A DNA stretch of 64,000 bases from assembly GCA_030848705.1 (NCBI GenBank), contig CM061236.1, forward strand, positions 142,136,574-142,200,573, written 5' to 3'. The DNA comes from Heracleum sosnowskyi (lineage: Eukaryota; Streptophyta; Magnoliopsida; Apiales; Apiaceae). This document shows, one piece after another, positions 34,001-43,516 of this stretch (the stretch's first letter is position 1; every line of letters begins with the position of its first letter). The translations under genes and the position numbers were made by a program. A model generated the notes under the pieces. It worked only from the letters and a program-made list of their open reading frames with translations, had not been told where the DNA came from and made no database searches.

Positions 34001-35886
34001 CAATCTCAACCACCTACTATCCATCAACAATGCCCAAAGAAATCTCAACTCCTCAACCTACTCAACCTACTCCCAATGCTAAACCTCTCAAAGCTGCAAT
34101 TATCACAGAGGCCAAGCTACAGGAAGTTGCCAATTCAAACATCTATCATGATGAGGCCTTCCTGGAGTTTCTGAAAGCCATCTACAGTAGTGCTCAAGGA
34201 GATGCAAGGATGTACAGACAGAAGATCAAGGAAAGCATCAAGTATTTCACAGTGGCAGTAAGGAAAATCAAGGATGTCCATCTAAGAGAGATAATCATGG
34301 TGTGCAAGGACAACTACTTGTGGCACCTAGCTTTTCAAACTCTAGAGAAACTGAGATTTACTGAGCTGTCAATCATTCTGGATTTGATTGAAAAACATGG
34401 GATGAACAATGAAAGTCTTTATAATGACTTGAAGATGGACCAGAATAAAAGATTGCCTGAGGTTATATCCAAGCCAAGGACAATAATTTACCAAAGCCTA
34501 TCTCAAGACAGTAGTATTGACCAACTAGTAATTCCCTCAGACCTGTTAATGAAGAACAATGCAAAGATCAACCAGGTGCTGCAAATGCTGAGAGCTAAGA
34601 GAGGAGCTAGGACAGCTGAGGAACTAGAGATGATTCGAACTCTACAATCTTTTCTGATTCATGGAGTCATTCCTGAATCTGTCAAAGAAAAGAGCAAAAA
34701 GAAGGATGGGGAGGATGATGATGAGGAGAAAACCTATGAAAGGAGATCTCATACAAGGAGAAATAAGGATGGACCTAGTGAGAGCAGCAAGAGCAAATAT
34801 CCTAAGAAATCAAAAGATGCTGGTGATGACAAGAGGGACTCCAAAGGGACAAAGGAAACAACCAGGAAAACAAGAAGTGGAATTCAGCAAGTCAAGGACA
34901 TTGCTAGCAGTACTTTAACCACAACACAAGACTCTAAGTCTAGGGTGGGTACTGTTAGTAATGGTCCTCCAAATTCATTATCAAAGACTTCTGAACCTGA
35001 ATTGCCACAGAAGAAAGAAGAAGCCACAAAAGAAACCTCAAAAAGCCACTTCCACAAAGTCACAGCTAGTGGAGTGTTACAGTGGATGAAGGGAAAAGGA
35101 ATGAAGCTTCTTCCAAGTGATGTGGCACTGAAGACTGATTCTCCTTGTTCCAGAAAGGTGTCTCTTGTGAAACATATGAAGATCAAGAGTGTACCCAGAA
35201 GGATAAGGATAACAAAGAAGACTGGAAAACTCACAAATGTTATTGGCATCAATGTGCTTCCACTAGATGAGGACTATGATGAAGATGCCCTAGCATTTTT
35301 GAGGGCTCAAAGGATCTTTGAAGTCAAAGTGAAGTTGAATCATCTAGAGATCAAGTACACTGATGGAAGAGAAAGAATAATGAAGCAAGGGGGATGGCAA
35401 CATTTTGACACCTATGAGCAAGAAAGAATCAATGCCTTGTTAAATTTTGAAGAAAAGGAAGAAAGGTTGTGGAAAACAGAGATTGCCAGATTCATGAAAA
35501 TGCACTCTGAATATAAAGAAAATCTAAAGAAGCTGAATGAAGAAAAGATGTGTGAGAAAGAAAAGGAGATGGCTGAGATGGAAGAAAGAGCAAAGGAGCT
35601 AAGGAAGAAAGGGCTGTGCAGGGTAAAGCAAAATCCTTATACTGTTGAGTACAAAAATCATTATGGAGGAATAAGCAAGATAAGGATGGAGTTCATACAT
35701 TCATATGTGGAAAGTGCCCTCAGAACAGCAACTGAAGATCTAAAAGATTCTCCTCTCATTGAAGAACTGATTGCAAGGGATGAAATTTTACTGGCCATCT
35801 CTGAAATAAAGAAGAATGAAGAAATAAGGAAGAAGAAAGTCTATGATGATTTCTTAGAGAAACAATTGGAAACTGAAGCTATGTAG
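31030..35886 (+). CDS. Extra ORF of element F: 1618-residue protein with plant-transposon domain
   Basis: This is an intact frame. Residues ~30-260 match the style of the putative plant transposon protein domain: VLEGFWRTALV, SIGGKHFQF...INEALGF, RREWSFLFDALQKAF, INVGAIILKEL and FYPRFLQVILNFL. The same pattern occurs in Copia B (53431-54179) and in the Athila extra ORF (56985-58175). Residues ~290-620 are Ser/Thr/Pro-rich with KKSKKR-type basic clusters. Two long coiled-coil regions follow (about 690-960 and the C-terminal ~1490-1600), with basic stretches between. There is no signal peptide and no membrane helix, so an envelope role is not supported. The function is unknown. It is notable that this ORF is intact while gag-pol is broken. 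Confidence 0.85.
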   Translation: MAPKSQTVSSSIPLTIPKETNLLTIPSEAEANPRYKCFVRFLNTSYLRQALTLNPTLYVDVLEGFWRTALVSTMAREDGTSFQEVSCSIGGKHFQFGEREINEALGFKVEGHDQEATDAQIIEFMTFIQYADEIDTGKLNKKFMRREWSFLFDALQKAFLCRKTGWDHISHIAVKLAYSLANNQEINVGAIILKELAQRLGRTIRGRGNDIFYPRFLQVILNFLDANVHLLEGIDNTKMAYSKSMSKVLFGSLDTRNQVDVILSVTKHMQDTFESYPLDKPIYHALSWTGEAETGGATQSNPSLPIPSSNPTANSTIDVRQPSASISQKIGVTKKKSKKRALEVISESVEIASENPESPLTRQSKKSKSKPTTGSSQQDSDVEKGVHLLLSMASQQVIGIEKSSLPTAPCTEFAQGQDLTLDPRSDKADNTQSGEHITVETPPISQGELPQSNLNPTSLSDSSIKISSEQESHSNDNLAFDQSQFSPVIEPISSDMVHDTMLTTQEPHLVGQGMHAGAYPNDTNTNMEDSPVFTGDSMPNSPILRDVELSSQTNRANVVTHPISMETTLDPTAIPRLEETQTLTSHEVPSTSSHLAQATMSESLKPVHHDRPSGSSSVPSKMTEEAIQDLHVAQIDEFSKIAQHLLTSNLPNADYEAILLCHKEDVEAQQEKIVDAAEPEGNVDAWLDAKRTLKLKDALAFLREEYLTSLGSNAKDLSPAAIYDAVNEVYRNQLKALHYLGKGLQSEISSIQEETDRSLTKLRNSYLSDFPKVDGILKEIQKTNSTVSMMDLSLAMVTDNIRKLATTLENQVKANINSNAMLNVIWKNQYGDKLVVEVPLSNISKFEFTKLKDQSLNSFKSQQLFSKVDGLEREVASLTDENKQLANSLKQLNDKLDAQGNNTSNILLVQQQMLTSMMKQMNLPIPGEAQDILSDPKPKEEKQKEVILKQKGGVPAKQPKHKGKGKLIEETIKPIILPPVEVISAEGQKSTISTTYYPSTMPKEISTPQPTQPTPNAKPLKAAIITEAKLQEVANSNIYHDEAFLEFLKAIYSSAQGDARMYRQKIKESIKYFTVAVRKIKDVHLREIIMVCKDNYLWHLAFQTLEKLRFTELSIILDLIEKHGMNNESLYNDLKMDQNKRLPEVISKPRTIIYQSLSQDSSIDQLVIPSDLLMKNNAKINQVLQMLRAKRGARTAEELEMIRTLQSFLIHGVIPESVKEKSKKKDGEDDDEEKTYERRSHTRRNKDGPSESSKSKYPKKSKDAGDDKRDSKGTKETTRKTRSGIQQVKDIASSTLTTTQDSKSRVGTVSNGPPNSLSKTSEPELPQKKEEATKETSKSHFHKVTASGVLQWMKGKGMKLLPSDVALKTDSPCSRKVSLVKHMKIKSVPRRIRITKKTGKLTNVIGINVLPLDEDYDEDALAFLRAQRIFEVKVKLNHLEIKYTDGRERIMKQGGWQHFDTYEQERINALLNFEEKEERLWKTEIARFMKMHSEYKENLKKLNEEKMCEKEKEMAEMEERAKELRKKGLCRVKQNPYTVEYKNHYGGISKIRMEFIHSYVESALRTATEDLKDSPLIEELIARDEILLAISEIKKNEEIRKKKVYDDFLEKQLETEAM

Positions 35887-36028
35887 CTCAAGGAGAAATT
35901 CTGTAAGACTAAATTTCCAAGTTGTTATCATATTCTGTTCTTAACTTTACCTTCTTTATACTTGTTCTTTTTATGTAAGTTAGGCTTGTTATCAGACATG
36001 AAATTGTGCCTAAGGGTCTTACTCACAA

Positions 36029-36040
36029 TTTGGGGGAGAT
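36029..36040 (+). other. Polypurine tract of element F
   Basis: TTTGGGGGAGAT directly before the 3' LTR start TGTTAGGCTC. Confidence 0.88.
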
Positions 36041-37348
36041 TGTTAGGCTCAAGACATGTCTGAACACCACTATTAACAAGCCTACACTTTGTGACTATGT
36101 CACATTACATGACCTAGTGAGTTCTATCACTGGGATGTAGTATAGGTCTCTAAATGTACTTGTCTTGTTCTCATGAACATTAGCTTGACCATGTATGCTC
36201 AAAGTTATAATGAGCTTAGTAAAGTTTCTTGCATCTAGATTGTAAATAGGCCATTGAATAATTATCCTGGTAGAAGTTCAGAAGTGTTCATGCAGAAGGA
36301 TAGAGATAAATAAGGCTATGAAGAAATAAGTTGCAGAAATTTGTCTAAGGCATTATATAGCAAAGTCAGAATAAAACTATGTCGTGAAGTCACCAAAATC
36401 CATGTCGAAAAGTGCTAGATCGCATAGTCCAATTTGTACTATGTCGTGAAGTCTTCAAGACTCATATCGTGAAGTGTTGAAATCAGCAAAGTCAAAATGT
36501 ACTAGATCGTGAAGTCCTCAATTAGCTTATTCCGCGAAGTCCTCAAATAGCCTATGTCGCATAGTCCTCAAATAGCCTATGTCGCATAGTCCTCAAAAAG
36601 GCTATATCGCGAAGTCCTCAAAAAGGCTAGATCGCGAAGTCCTCAAATGGCTTATGTCGCAAAGTCCTCAAAGGCCATGTCGCGTAGTCTTCACAAGGGA
36701 CATCGCGAAGTCAGGAATGAAGTGGAGTTCACGATATCAACACTTAGCCGTTTACAACAAGACAAATCAAGGTACAGAATCAAGAATCAAAAGAGACAAA
36801 TACTGAAGCATTTGTTCTGGCAAGGTGGTCCAAAGAACAGATGGCAAATCTACAGCTAAACTTGGAGAGAAAGATAAGAGACAAGCAGCTACAGAAACGG
36901 GAAAGACTCCGAAAAGCAGGTGGTCCTTCCTGACACAGTTAACGTCTTATGGCAAGACAAGTTGGACTTTCAGCAAGGGGTAACTGTGTAAAAATAGGAG
37001 TGTGCACTAGGTTGTAAAGGGCATATATATATATCATGCACATCCCATTGTAAGCTGTAGGAGAGATACACATAGTTTTGATCTTAAGTTCTTTTCTCTG
37101 TAAGCAAGCAAGTTCAAACTGTTCTTGTTTAGAAGCCAGAAATTTTATTGTGAATTTCTTGGAAAGCTGTAGTATTTAATTTGCTTATACAAAGTAGATT
37201 AAAGTGATTGTGTGTGTTATTTACTTTCTGCATATTACATATCATAATCATATACAGTCTGTTACTTAGTTTTCGAGAATCGAAAAATATATCAAACTAT
37301 CCATTCACCCCCCCTCTATCTAGTTTCTAGTAGTATTCATTTCTAACA
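36041..37348 (+). repeat. 3' LTR of element F (1308 bp)
   Basis: Nearly identical to the 5' LTR, including the TCGCGAAGTC array and (TA)n TATA region (about 37025-37034). By eye it differs by about ten substitutions and one base in the C-run. It ends TTTCTAACA next to the TSD GTCCG. Confidence 0.94.
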
Positions 37349-37590
37349 GTCCGTGATATATTTGAAAAAGTAGGGGAATTTGTTAGAAAAAATAAAAAAA
37401 AATAATGTATTTTAGGTGAAAAAGGTAATTGGTTATAAATAGGTAATATTATTATTTAATAATATATTTTTATAAATAAATAAGGTTAATTAAGTAAAAA
37501 CACGAATTTAAGAAAGGGCAATTAAGTAAAATCACAACGTAACATACCGACCAACCAAACTTTTAATGTTTCGTCTATTATATAATAATA

Positions 37591-38424
37591 TTGATTGATA
37601 TAGATGACTCTCCCACAAAAAGTAGTTGATTAGGTCTTTTAATATTTTAATATGTATAACTATTTAATATATTAAAATTAATAATAAATTTTAATTTCTT
37701 CATTTAATGTGATATGTAAAAATACTACTATGTTTTTTATTTAAAAAAAATGTATACTCACATTTTTATAAGAAATTATCAAAAATACAATTTTTCTAAT
37801 TTTTTTTTGCAATTTTACCATTTTCTGAAAATATTTGCAAAAATACGATATGTAACTAAATGCAACCTAATTTTTTTTACCAAAATACAGCGTGCAACCA
37901 AAGCAACCACATGCAATTTTTTTAAAAATAATTTAAAATAAACCTAGAATTCAAAAAATTTGTTAGTAAAAGAGGGTGAATGAAGATAAATATGAATAAA
38001 GCTTGCGATCTCAAATTCCATACACTCCCCTTTCATCTATATTTACATGTCTATACATACATATATAGATACGTGCGTAGTGAAGAGTTCACGAGGAGTT
38101 TCATTTCAACAAAATCAAAATCAACAATTGAGGTTTAATTTCTATTTAATGAACAAGGAAAGCCCCGCAGAGGCACTAACTTATGCAATTTATTATGCAA
38201 TCAAAGATGATTCTAATTATTAAATTTTTATAAGTTGCATTTGTAATCAGTTGCTGATATGGTTGATTTTGGTTGATGCCCTATTTTTATCCATGTATAA
38301 AATATTTTTATTATTATTACTAATTTATTTACTAAGTATAATTTTTTAATTTGTAATGAACAGAAGTAGGTTGCTCATTTTAACTTGTTACTGAAATATT
38401 TGAATTGCGATATTTACCAAATAT
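37591..38424. other. Intergenic AT-rich DNA
   Basis: No gene. 37750-37940 has repeated 'caaaaatac' and 'tgcaac' words typical of degraded repeats. Confidence 0.4.
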
Positions 38425-38683
38425 TACTAACTCCGTCTCACTCAAACTGGCTTGTTTGATTTTTCTTGGTCAAATTGACCAATTTTGTAATTTAAATTAC
38501 GCATATTATATGTCAAATATAATTAATGAAAAATATACTAGTTGAAAATATAGATAATTTATTATAGCATACAAATTTTAGATTTATAAAAATGCATGTT
38601 ATTTTTTTTTTAAAATCAGTCAAAGTTTAGTCAATTTGACCAATAAAAATTAAACAAACCAGTTTGAGTGGAACGGAGGAGTA
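38425..38683. mobile_element. MITE with CTCCGTCTCACTC-type ends
   Basis: Terminal inverted repeats of at least 45 bp: left CTCCGTCTCACTCAAACTGG continuing through 'ttgtttgatttttcttggtcaaattgac', right its reverse complement ending GAGTGGAACGGAGGAGTA. TA dinucleotides lie at both edges. It is about 259 bp, non-coding and of Stowaway (Tc1/mariner) type. Confidence 0.82.
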
Positions 38684-39001
38684 TGACTATAATTTTAGCG
38701 CTCACACCGATAACCACTAATAAAAACATCACGTAATGCATTTATTTTGTAAAAAATCTTGGTAACCACTAGGCTATCATGAATTTTATTTTTGGAAAAT
38801 GCTAGAGTCACCAAAATTGTTCCCAAAAATATTTGGTAGATTTTGATTTGATGTAATAATAAATGAGCTCCTCATTTACACCGATCAAAAGATTTCAAAC
38901 TGTCACATCATCGCCATATCATTTGATAACAATTTTTTGTACCATATTTTGTGGATGCAGATCTCATGTCAAAGCATAACCAGGGCGCCTGAGAATGAAT
39001 G
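38684..39001. other. Flank of Gypsy element D, possible short repeat
   Basis: 'aatgctagagtcaccaaaat' near 38797 and 'gtggatgcagatctc' near 38951 look like ends of a degraded short element, but the inverted match is weak. Confidence 0.35.
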
Positions 39002-39389
39002 TGTTAGAGGCCCAACAGTCATTTGGGCCGACCGAAGAGCAACACAGTCATAAAGGCCCAATAACGGAAGGTTTAATCCTGGAGCCCATTATTCCAAAAC
39101 GAGGATGACCCATTCAGTGGATGAACGATCCACGACTCCGACGGAGTGACCCACGTCTTCGAACGTGAGGATCGGGCGTACTGGTAAAAGGAAGAAAGGA
39201 GGTTTGAGGATTTATTCTATATACACACACACACACAATTATTTACAATTCTCGTACGTTCCATCATTTACCCATAAAATACTAGTTTAACTGATTCTCA
39301 CAACGGAGGTGAATCAGGGGGATCATCCCTTGCATTCTCTTCTTTGCAGGTTCGACCAGACGATCTACCGCAGAAAACTGGTTCCAACA
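39002..39389 (+). mobile_element. 5' LTR of Gypsy element D
   Basis: Starts TGTTAGAGGCCC and ends GGTTCCAACA immediately before a Gypsy-type primer-binding site. TATATA at 39218-39223 is followed by an (AC)n run. The left edge is the best TG start but cannot be verified, because the 3' LTR is not in the window. Confidence 0.65.
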
Positions 39390-39407
39390 TTTGGCGCCGT
39401 CTATGGG
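39390..39407 (+). other. Primer-binding site of Gypsy element D
   Basis: TTTGGCGCCGTCTATGGG adjoins the LTR. TGGCGCC starts are typical of plant Gypsy primer sites. Confidence 0.75.
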
Positions 39408-39445
39408 AACGTACGAATTAATTGTGATTGAAGCTTATTGTCATC

Positions 39446-41226
39446 ATGTCATCTGACCGACCGTCTGGGTTCAACGAAGTTTTGCGACCTGGAAGTTCCA
39501 CCGTTACGCCGCCGTTGAATCGAACACTGAATTTCGATTCTGAAGGGGACGAAGGACCCTTACCGACCCCTGAGGAACAGAGAGAGATACTCCTTGAATG
39601 GAGAGAGGAACAAGCCGCTAAAAAAGTTAAAGAGAAAGCGACCGAACAGGCGGAGAAAGAGGCCCAGATATAGGCGAAGAAAAGAGAGGCTGATCTCCTG
39701 AAATTGCAAGCCCTTAGGCTTAGGAGAGAAGAAATAGAAATGGAGGAGAGGGCCTTGAGAGATTCAGTGGCGGAAGACGAAATCCCGAGGATGGAAATTG
39801 AAACCCGAAAAGAAAAGCGACCCCATAACGATGAAGACGAGTCCATGGACTCCGAATTGCACCATAGGAGGATCAGAACGAAATTTATAGTTTCATCAGA
39901 ATCGGAAGGTGAAGACGATCCCCATGTCGGGAGTCGGCTTCAGTGAATGGAGAAGGCCATGTTTGGCGAGAAGAAAATAAGCCATGAGCCAGTTGTAACC
40001 AAGGAAATTGAACAATATCGACCACCCCCTGAGAGACAATTTCCGAAGATGAACGAGTTTAATGGAAAGGGTGATCCCGAAGACCATTGCGAGAAATACG
40101 AGTCGCTGATGATGGGTATGGGACACTGTGATATTATGTTGTGCAAGATGTTTAAAACATACCTAAAGGGAACATCGACGATGTGGTATCGTTCGCAAAG
40201 ACCCCGATCGATCGGTTCTTACGATCAGCTCAAGAGGAAGTTTCCGAGGCATTATTCCCACCTATGCCGGAGGGAGAAGGATACGGAAGCACTGATTCAC
40301 TGTAGGCAAAGGTCTAACGAGGAGATGGGTGAGTACTTGGCCAGGTTTAAGGAAGAAGCAGGAATGGTCACTAACCTGGACAAGGTGAAGGCCGCAGGAT
40401 TTCTCAACGCCGGCCTAGACCCCATTAAAGGTAAAAAGCTTCGGTCGTCTCTTTATGATGTTCCCCCCAAGTCTTTAAATTATATATATTTGAGGGGAGA
40501 GGCTATCCGAAGGAAGCTAAAATCTATAGGAGGCCATAAAGATAGCCGAAGATACGAAAGTTCAGGGAATGATGACCGAAGAGGCCGAGGAGACATTAAG
40601 AACAGGCTCACAGATACTAGACCTGACCGGGGAGCTGAAAGGAGACAAGATAGAGATAGTACGGTGTTTACCCCCCCCCCCCCCCTTAATGCACCTATCT
40701 CAAAGATTCTCCATGAAATCAAGGGAAAGCCTGGATTCGTGCGGCCAACCAGACTAAAAACCCCAGATCACAAGAAGAACGGAGATAAGTACCGTGACTA
40801 TCACAAAGACAAGGGACACAACACCGATGAGTGTTATCACTTGAAGAAATTGATCGAGAAGATGATTAAGGGAGGAGATCTCAGTGAGTTTGTCGGTGAT
40901 TTGCGCAACAAATTGGCTCCCAAGGACAAGAGAAAGGACAAAGAGCCCGAGGAAAAACAAAAGTACCGAGGTGAAGTCCGAACGATTTCTGGAGGCACAG
41001 TCAGGAATCGATGCAGTAAGACTGCCAAAAAGAAGTATGCCCGACAAGTCTATAGTTTGTACTAGGCTAATGTAGCCAAACAAGCTTTACCTATCGCTTT
41101 TACCAAAGACGATTATGAAGATGTAATATGGCCGCACGAAGACCCACTTATCATCAACCTTGTCATTGGGGAGAACAAAATATGGAAAGTTCTTGTGGAT
41201 GGTGGTAGTTCGGTCAACATCCTTTA
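39446..41226 (+). pseudogene. Gypsy Gag-protease (element D), three nonsense codons, truncated
   Basis: One frame from ATG 39446 encodes a charged N-terminus, then a gag core (ERQFPKMNEFNGKGDPEDH, LKGTSTMWYRS, YLARFKEEAG), the zinc-type region KYRDYHKDKGHNTDECYHLK, the RTISGG motif near the protease boundary, and the protease active site VLVDGGSSVNILY. This fits the Tat/Retand branch. In-frame stops are TAG 39671-39673, TGA 39944-39946 and TAG 41063-41065. Each is one C-to-T change from CAG or CGA. The frame is cut just after the protease active site by the LTR of Copia A at 41227. RT and integrase of D are not in the window. Confidence 0.85.
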
Positions 41227-42174
41227 TGTTATTCCCAGACAATGAATCAAGATTGTAGAAGGGGGGGGGGGGGTTGAATACAATCTTTAAAAAATTTCAG
41301 TTCTTTAAACAAAGATAAGATGTGAAATAAAATCAAGAATAGAATGTAAAATAATAACACAAGAAATAAAAATTCAGGTGAATTGATTGTTCCACCTGAG
41401 AGATTTTATTGAAGAAATCTCTGTGATGTTTATGAATAAACACACAGCTACATACAATGTTTTAGCTTCAGCAAATTACAAAGAATTTTGCTTTGGCTCT
41501 TGAATAACCTTACTGATTTCTTAACTTCTAAAACAGTGCTACACTTGGTTATATAACCCAAGTTTACAAGACAATTTGGACAGCTAATAATACAAAATTG
41601 GTAGAGTCCAAAAAAACTTGTTTCTCCATTCTGGGGAGTGGTCCTTTTGTTGGTGGCTGGCTTCTTTTGGCTGAATACCCTTTGTAGTAATGCCACTCCT
41701 GACCAAATAAAATAGAATGCTTCTTGTTCTTCTGAGTTTACCAGAAATACTGGTTTCTATGCTCTCGTGAATTCTGTCAACCCATGTGCTCTGTTTGAAC
41801 TGTCCTTTTCACAGTGTCAGGTACAAATAAAGAAGATGGCATCCGTTAAGGTTGTTTGAGTAGCATCCGTTGAAATATTGTGACTCCATCCGTTGAAGCT
41901 TAATTTCACTTATGTAAAATTACAAGGCATAGACTATTTACAATTAGCCTCCATATTCTACATATCCGTTGATAGTCAACATGATTTAGAAAACTAATAA
42001 TTCAACTACTAATACAGAATTCTACAAACATGTCACATAGAGTCTTATCCATAGATAAGCTACCCTTCAACGGATACCGTATACACATGCTATCCGTTGA
42101 AAGCTATATTTTAACTTATGCAATTTTCACTAAGATAGTTTGGTTATCATCAAGAAACAACATAATTTCTAACA
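41227..42174 (-). mobile_element. 3' LTR of Copia element A (948 bp)
   Basis: Minus strand: begins TGTTAGAAATTATG after a polypurine tract and ends GGGAATAACA inside the protease of D. It contains a repeated word ATCCGTTGA (plus-strand reading, about 41847-42100, one copy inverted) and a C-run (41258-41273) near its end, like the LTRs of B and F. The 5' LTR is not in the window, so the TSD is unproven (candidate CTTTA at 41222-41226). Confidence 0.8.
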
Positions 42175-42188
42175 ATCTCCCCCAATTT
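42175..42188 (-). other. Polypurine tract of Copia A
   Basis: On the minus strand AAATTGGGGGAGAT lies directly before the LTR start. It is nearly the same as the tracts of B and F. Confidence 0.8.
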
Positions 42189-42356
42189 ATGGCTGGTTGA
42201 GAATCATACATAAATTAAGGGTCTTGATGATAACAAAACCACTTCTAAAAATATTGACAGTAAGCAGTAAAAATTGTATTGAGCTACAAAGTAATATAAT
42301 TGAAATTGGAAGTTTGAGAAATTTACAGAGAGAGTGCTCCTCTAGACTGAGCAAAA

Positions 42357-42827
42357 TTAATTCCTTTTCTTCTCTCTTAGAGGTTGAACTTTCATCTTTC
42401 CTTGTTTGGCATAGTTGAGTTTGATCTGCTCCTGGAGTTTCTTATAGAAGTTGCCTTCTTCAACAATCTTTAGATCTAGCTTGGATTGCAACCACTTAAG
42501 GTATTGAGTACTAGCCTTAGGTAGTTGGTCCTCTAGTCTGAAGAATCTTCTATACCCCTCATCATCTCTGAATTCCATCATCCAGTAAGGCCGAAGATGG
42601 ATTCTTTGACCATTGTATGGGATCTTCATTATTCTAGGCAAACTCTCAGGTTGATTCCAACTGTCCCTTATCCCTTCAATTCTTCTCATTACCAATGACC
42701 TTGCAGTTTCAGAGAATCCCTTAAGATTTTTGAAGCTTGAGAATACCTTAACTAAGGTAGGGTATCCTTCTCCTATAATTCTTTGCATGGGCCATTGTCT
42801 TTCCACTCCACCCCTGTAGAAAAACAC
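42357..42827 (-). pseudogene. C-terminal fragment of the extra ORF of Copia A
   Basis: A 156-codon open frame upstream of the A polypurine tract stays open up to the edge of the B LTR at 42832. Its position (between pol and 3' LTR) and charged, coiled-coil character (RFFRLEDQLPKASTQYLKW, EEGNFYKKLQEQIK) fit the end of an extra ORF. Sequence similarity to the C-termini in B or F is weak. The rest was separated by insertion of B. The function is unknown. Confidence 0.6.
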
Positions 42828-43511
42828 TATCTGTTGGTCCTTGTGTATTGCAGAAGGGGGGGGGGGATGAATGCAATACTGATAAAATTCAATCTCAGTT
42901 TCAACAACTAAGACTAAGATTTAATGTTATCAATAATATGTATGCATTCACAAACAGTAAAATAGAGAAGACAGTATTCACAAAATAAATGTTTTATTTA
43001 TTTTGCAAAGTGTTGCTACAACCTCAAGAGAGAAATCTTGAGCTTCGTTTTTCTTCAAGGCACTTGCTGGTCTTCGTTACATCTCTAGAATGAATTGACA
43101 GTAGGTATAAGACTAATCCTATCACTATCAGTCACGGGTTTGTGAAGCTGCTGTCATTGTCAAGCGGCAGCTTCTTACAGATTGTCTTACCCATGTGACT
43201 TTCCTAAATTGCTAATATGTCAGATATACATCATAACAAAAGCAACCTAGATTCATTCTATTTCCAGCTTAAGCAATTCAGCAAATAAGGACTTGACCTT
43301 GCTCTTGAATTGATTCGCTTTTGTTTTGCAGTGCTTGAAGCTTCTGTCGTAGTCTTGCAGACTTGGTGCAGCTTAGGGATACTGCATCACGCCTGTTTCT
43401 TGAACATTGAAACTGTCACGGGATTTGACTGAGAAAGTTACTTAGAACAAGGGTCTTTCTCGAGATAGTTACTTTTGCCGCAAAGCTTGCTGTCACAAGA
43501 ATGTGCTTTTG

Positions 43512-43516
43512 GTGAC
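43512..43516. repeat. Target-site duplication of element C, left copy
   Basis: GTGAC, matched by GTGAC at 48761-48765. Confidence 0.9.

Larger units (their letters stand above)
23269..37348 (+). mobile_element. 14.1-kb Copia retrotransposon with an extra ORF (element F)
   Basis: A complete structure: 5' LTR, primer-binding site, gag, protease-integrase-RT-RNase H, spacer, a 1618-codon extra ORF, polypurine tract and 3' LTR. It is flanked by the target-site duplication GTCCG (23264-23268 and 37349-37353), and the host sequence resumes exactly. I count about ten substitutions and one homopolymer indel between the LTRs, so the insertion is recent. The order protease-integrase-RT makes it Ty1/copia. 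The large size and the ORF between pol and the 3' LTR suggest the SIRE/Maximus lineage (inference). Gag-pol is broken by frameshifts and stops. Confidence 0.95.
20550..37590 (-). mobile_element. Non-autonomous Helitron-like element 2, interrupted by a MULE and a Copia element
   Basis: The 3' end (minus strand) has the hairpin CCGTGC-ATC-GCACGG and CTAG at 20550-20553. The far end, GTTTCGTCTATTATATAATAATA at 37568-37590, matches the end of element 1. The host sequence is visible at 20550-20846, 22108-23263 and 37354-37590. It contains internally duplicated AT-rich units (compare 22130-22500 with 22870-23260). The 20856-22098 MULE and the 23269-37348 Copia are later insertions. No Rep/helicase is seen. 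Confidence 0.55.

Noticed and set aside
31030..35886. Retroviral-type envelope gene in the Copia element
   Set aside because: No signal peptide, membrane helix or cleavage site is visible; the N-terminal domain resembles the plant-transposon domain of other extra ORFs.
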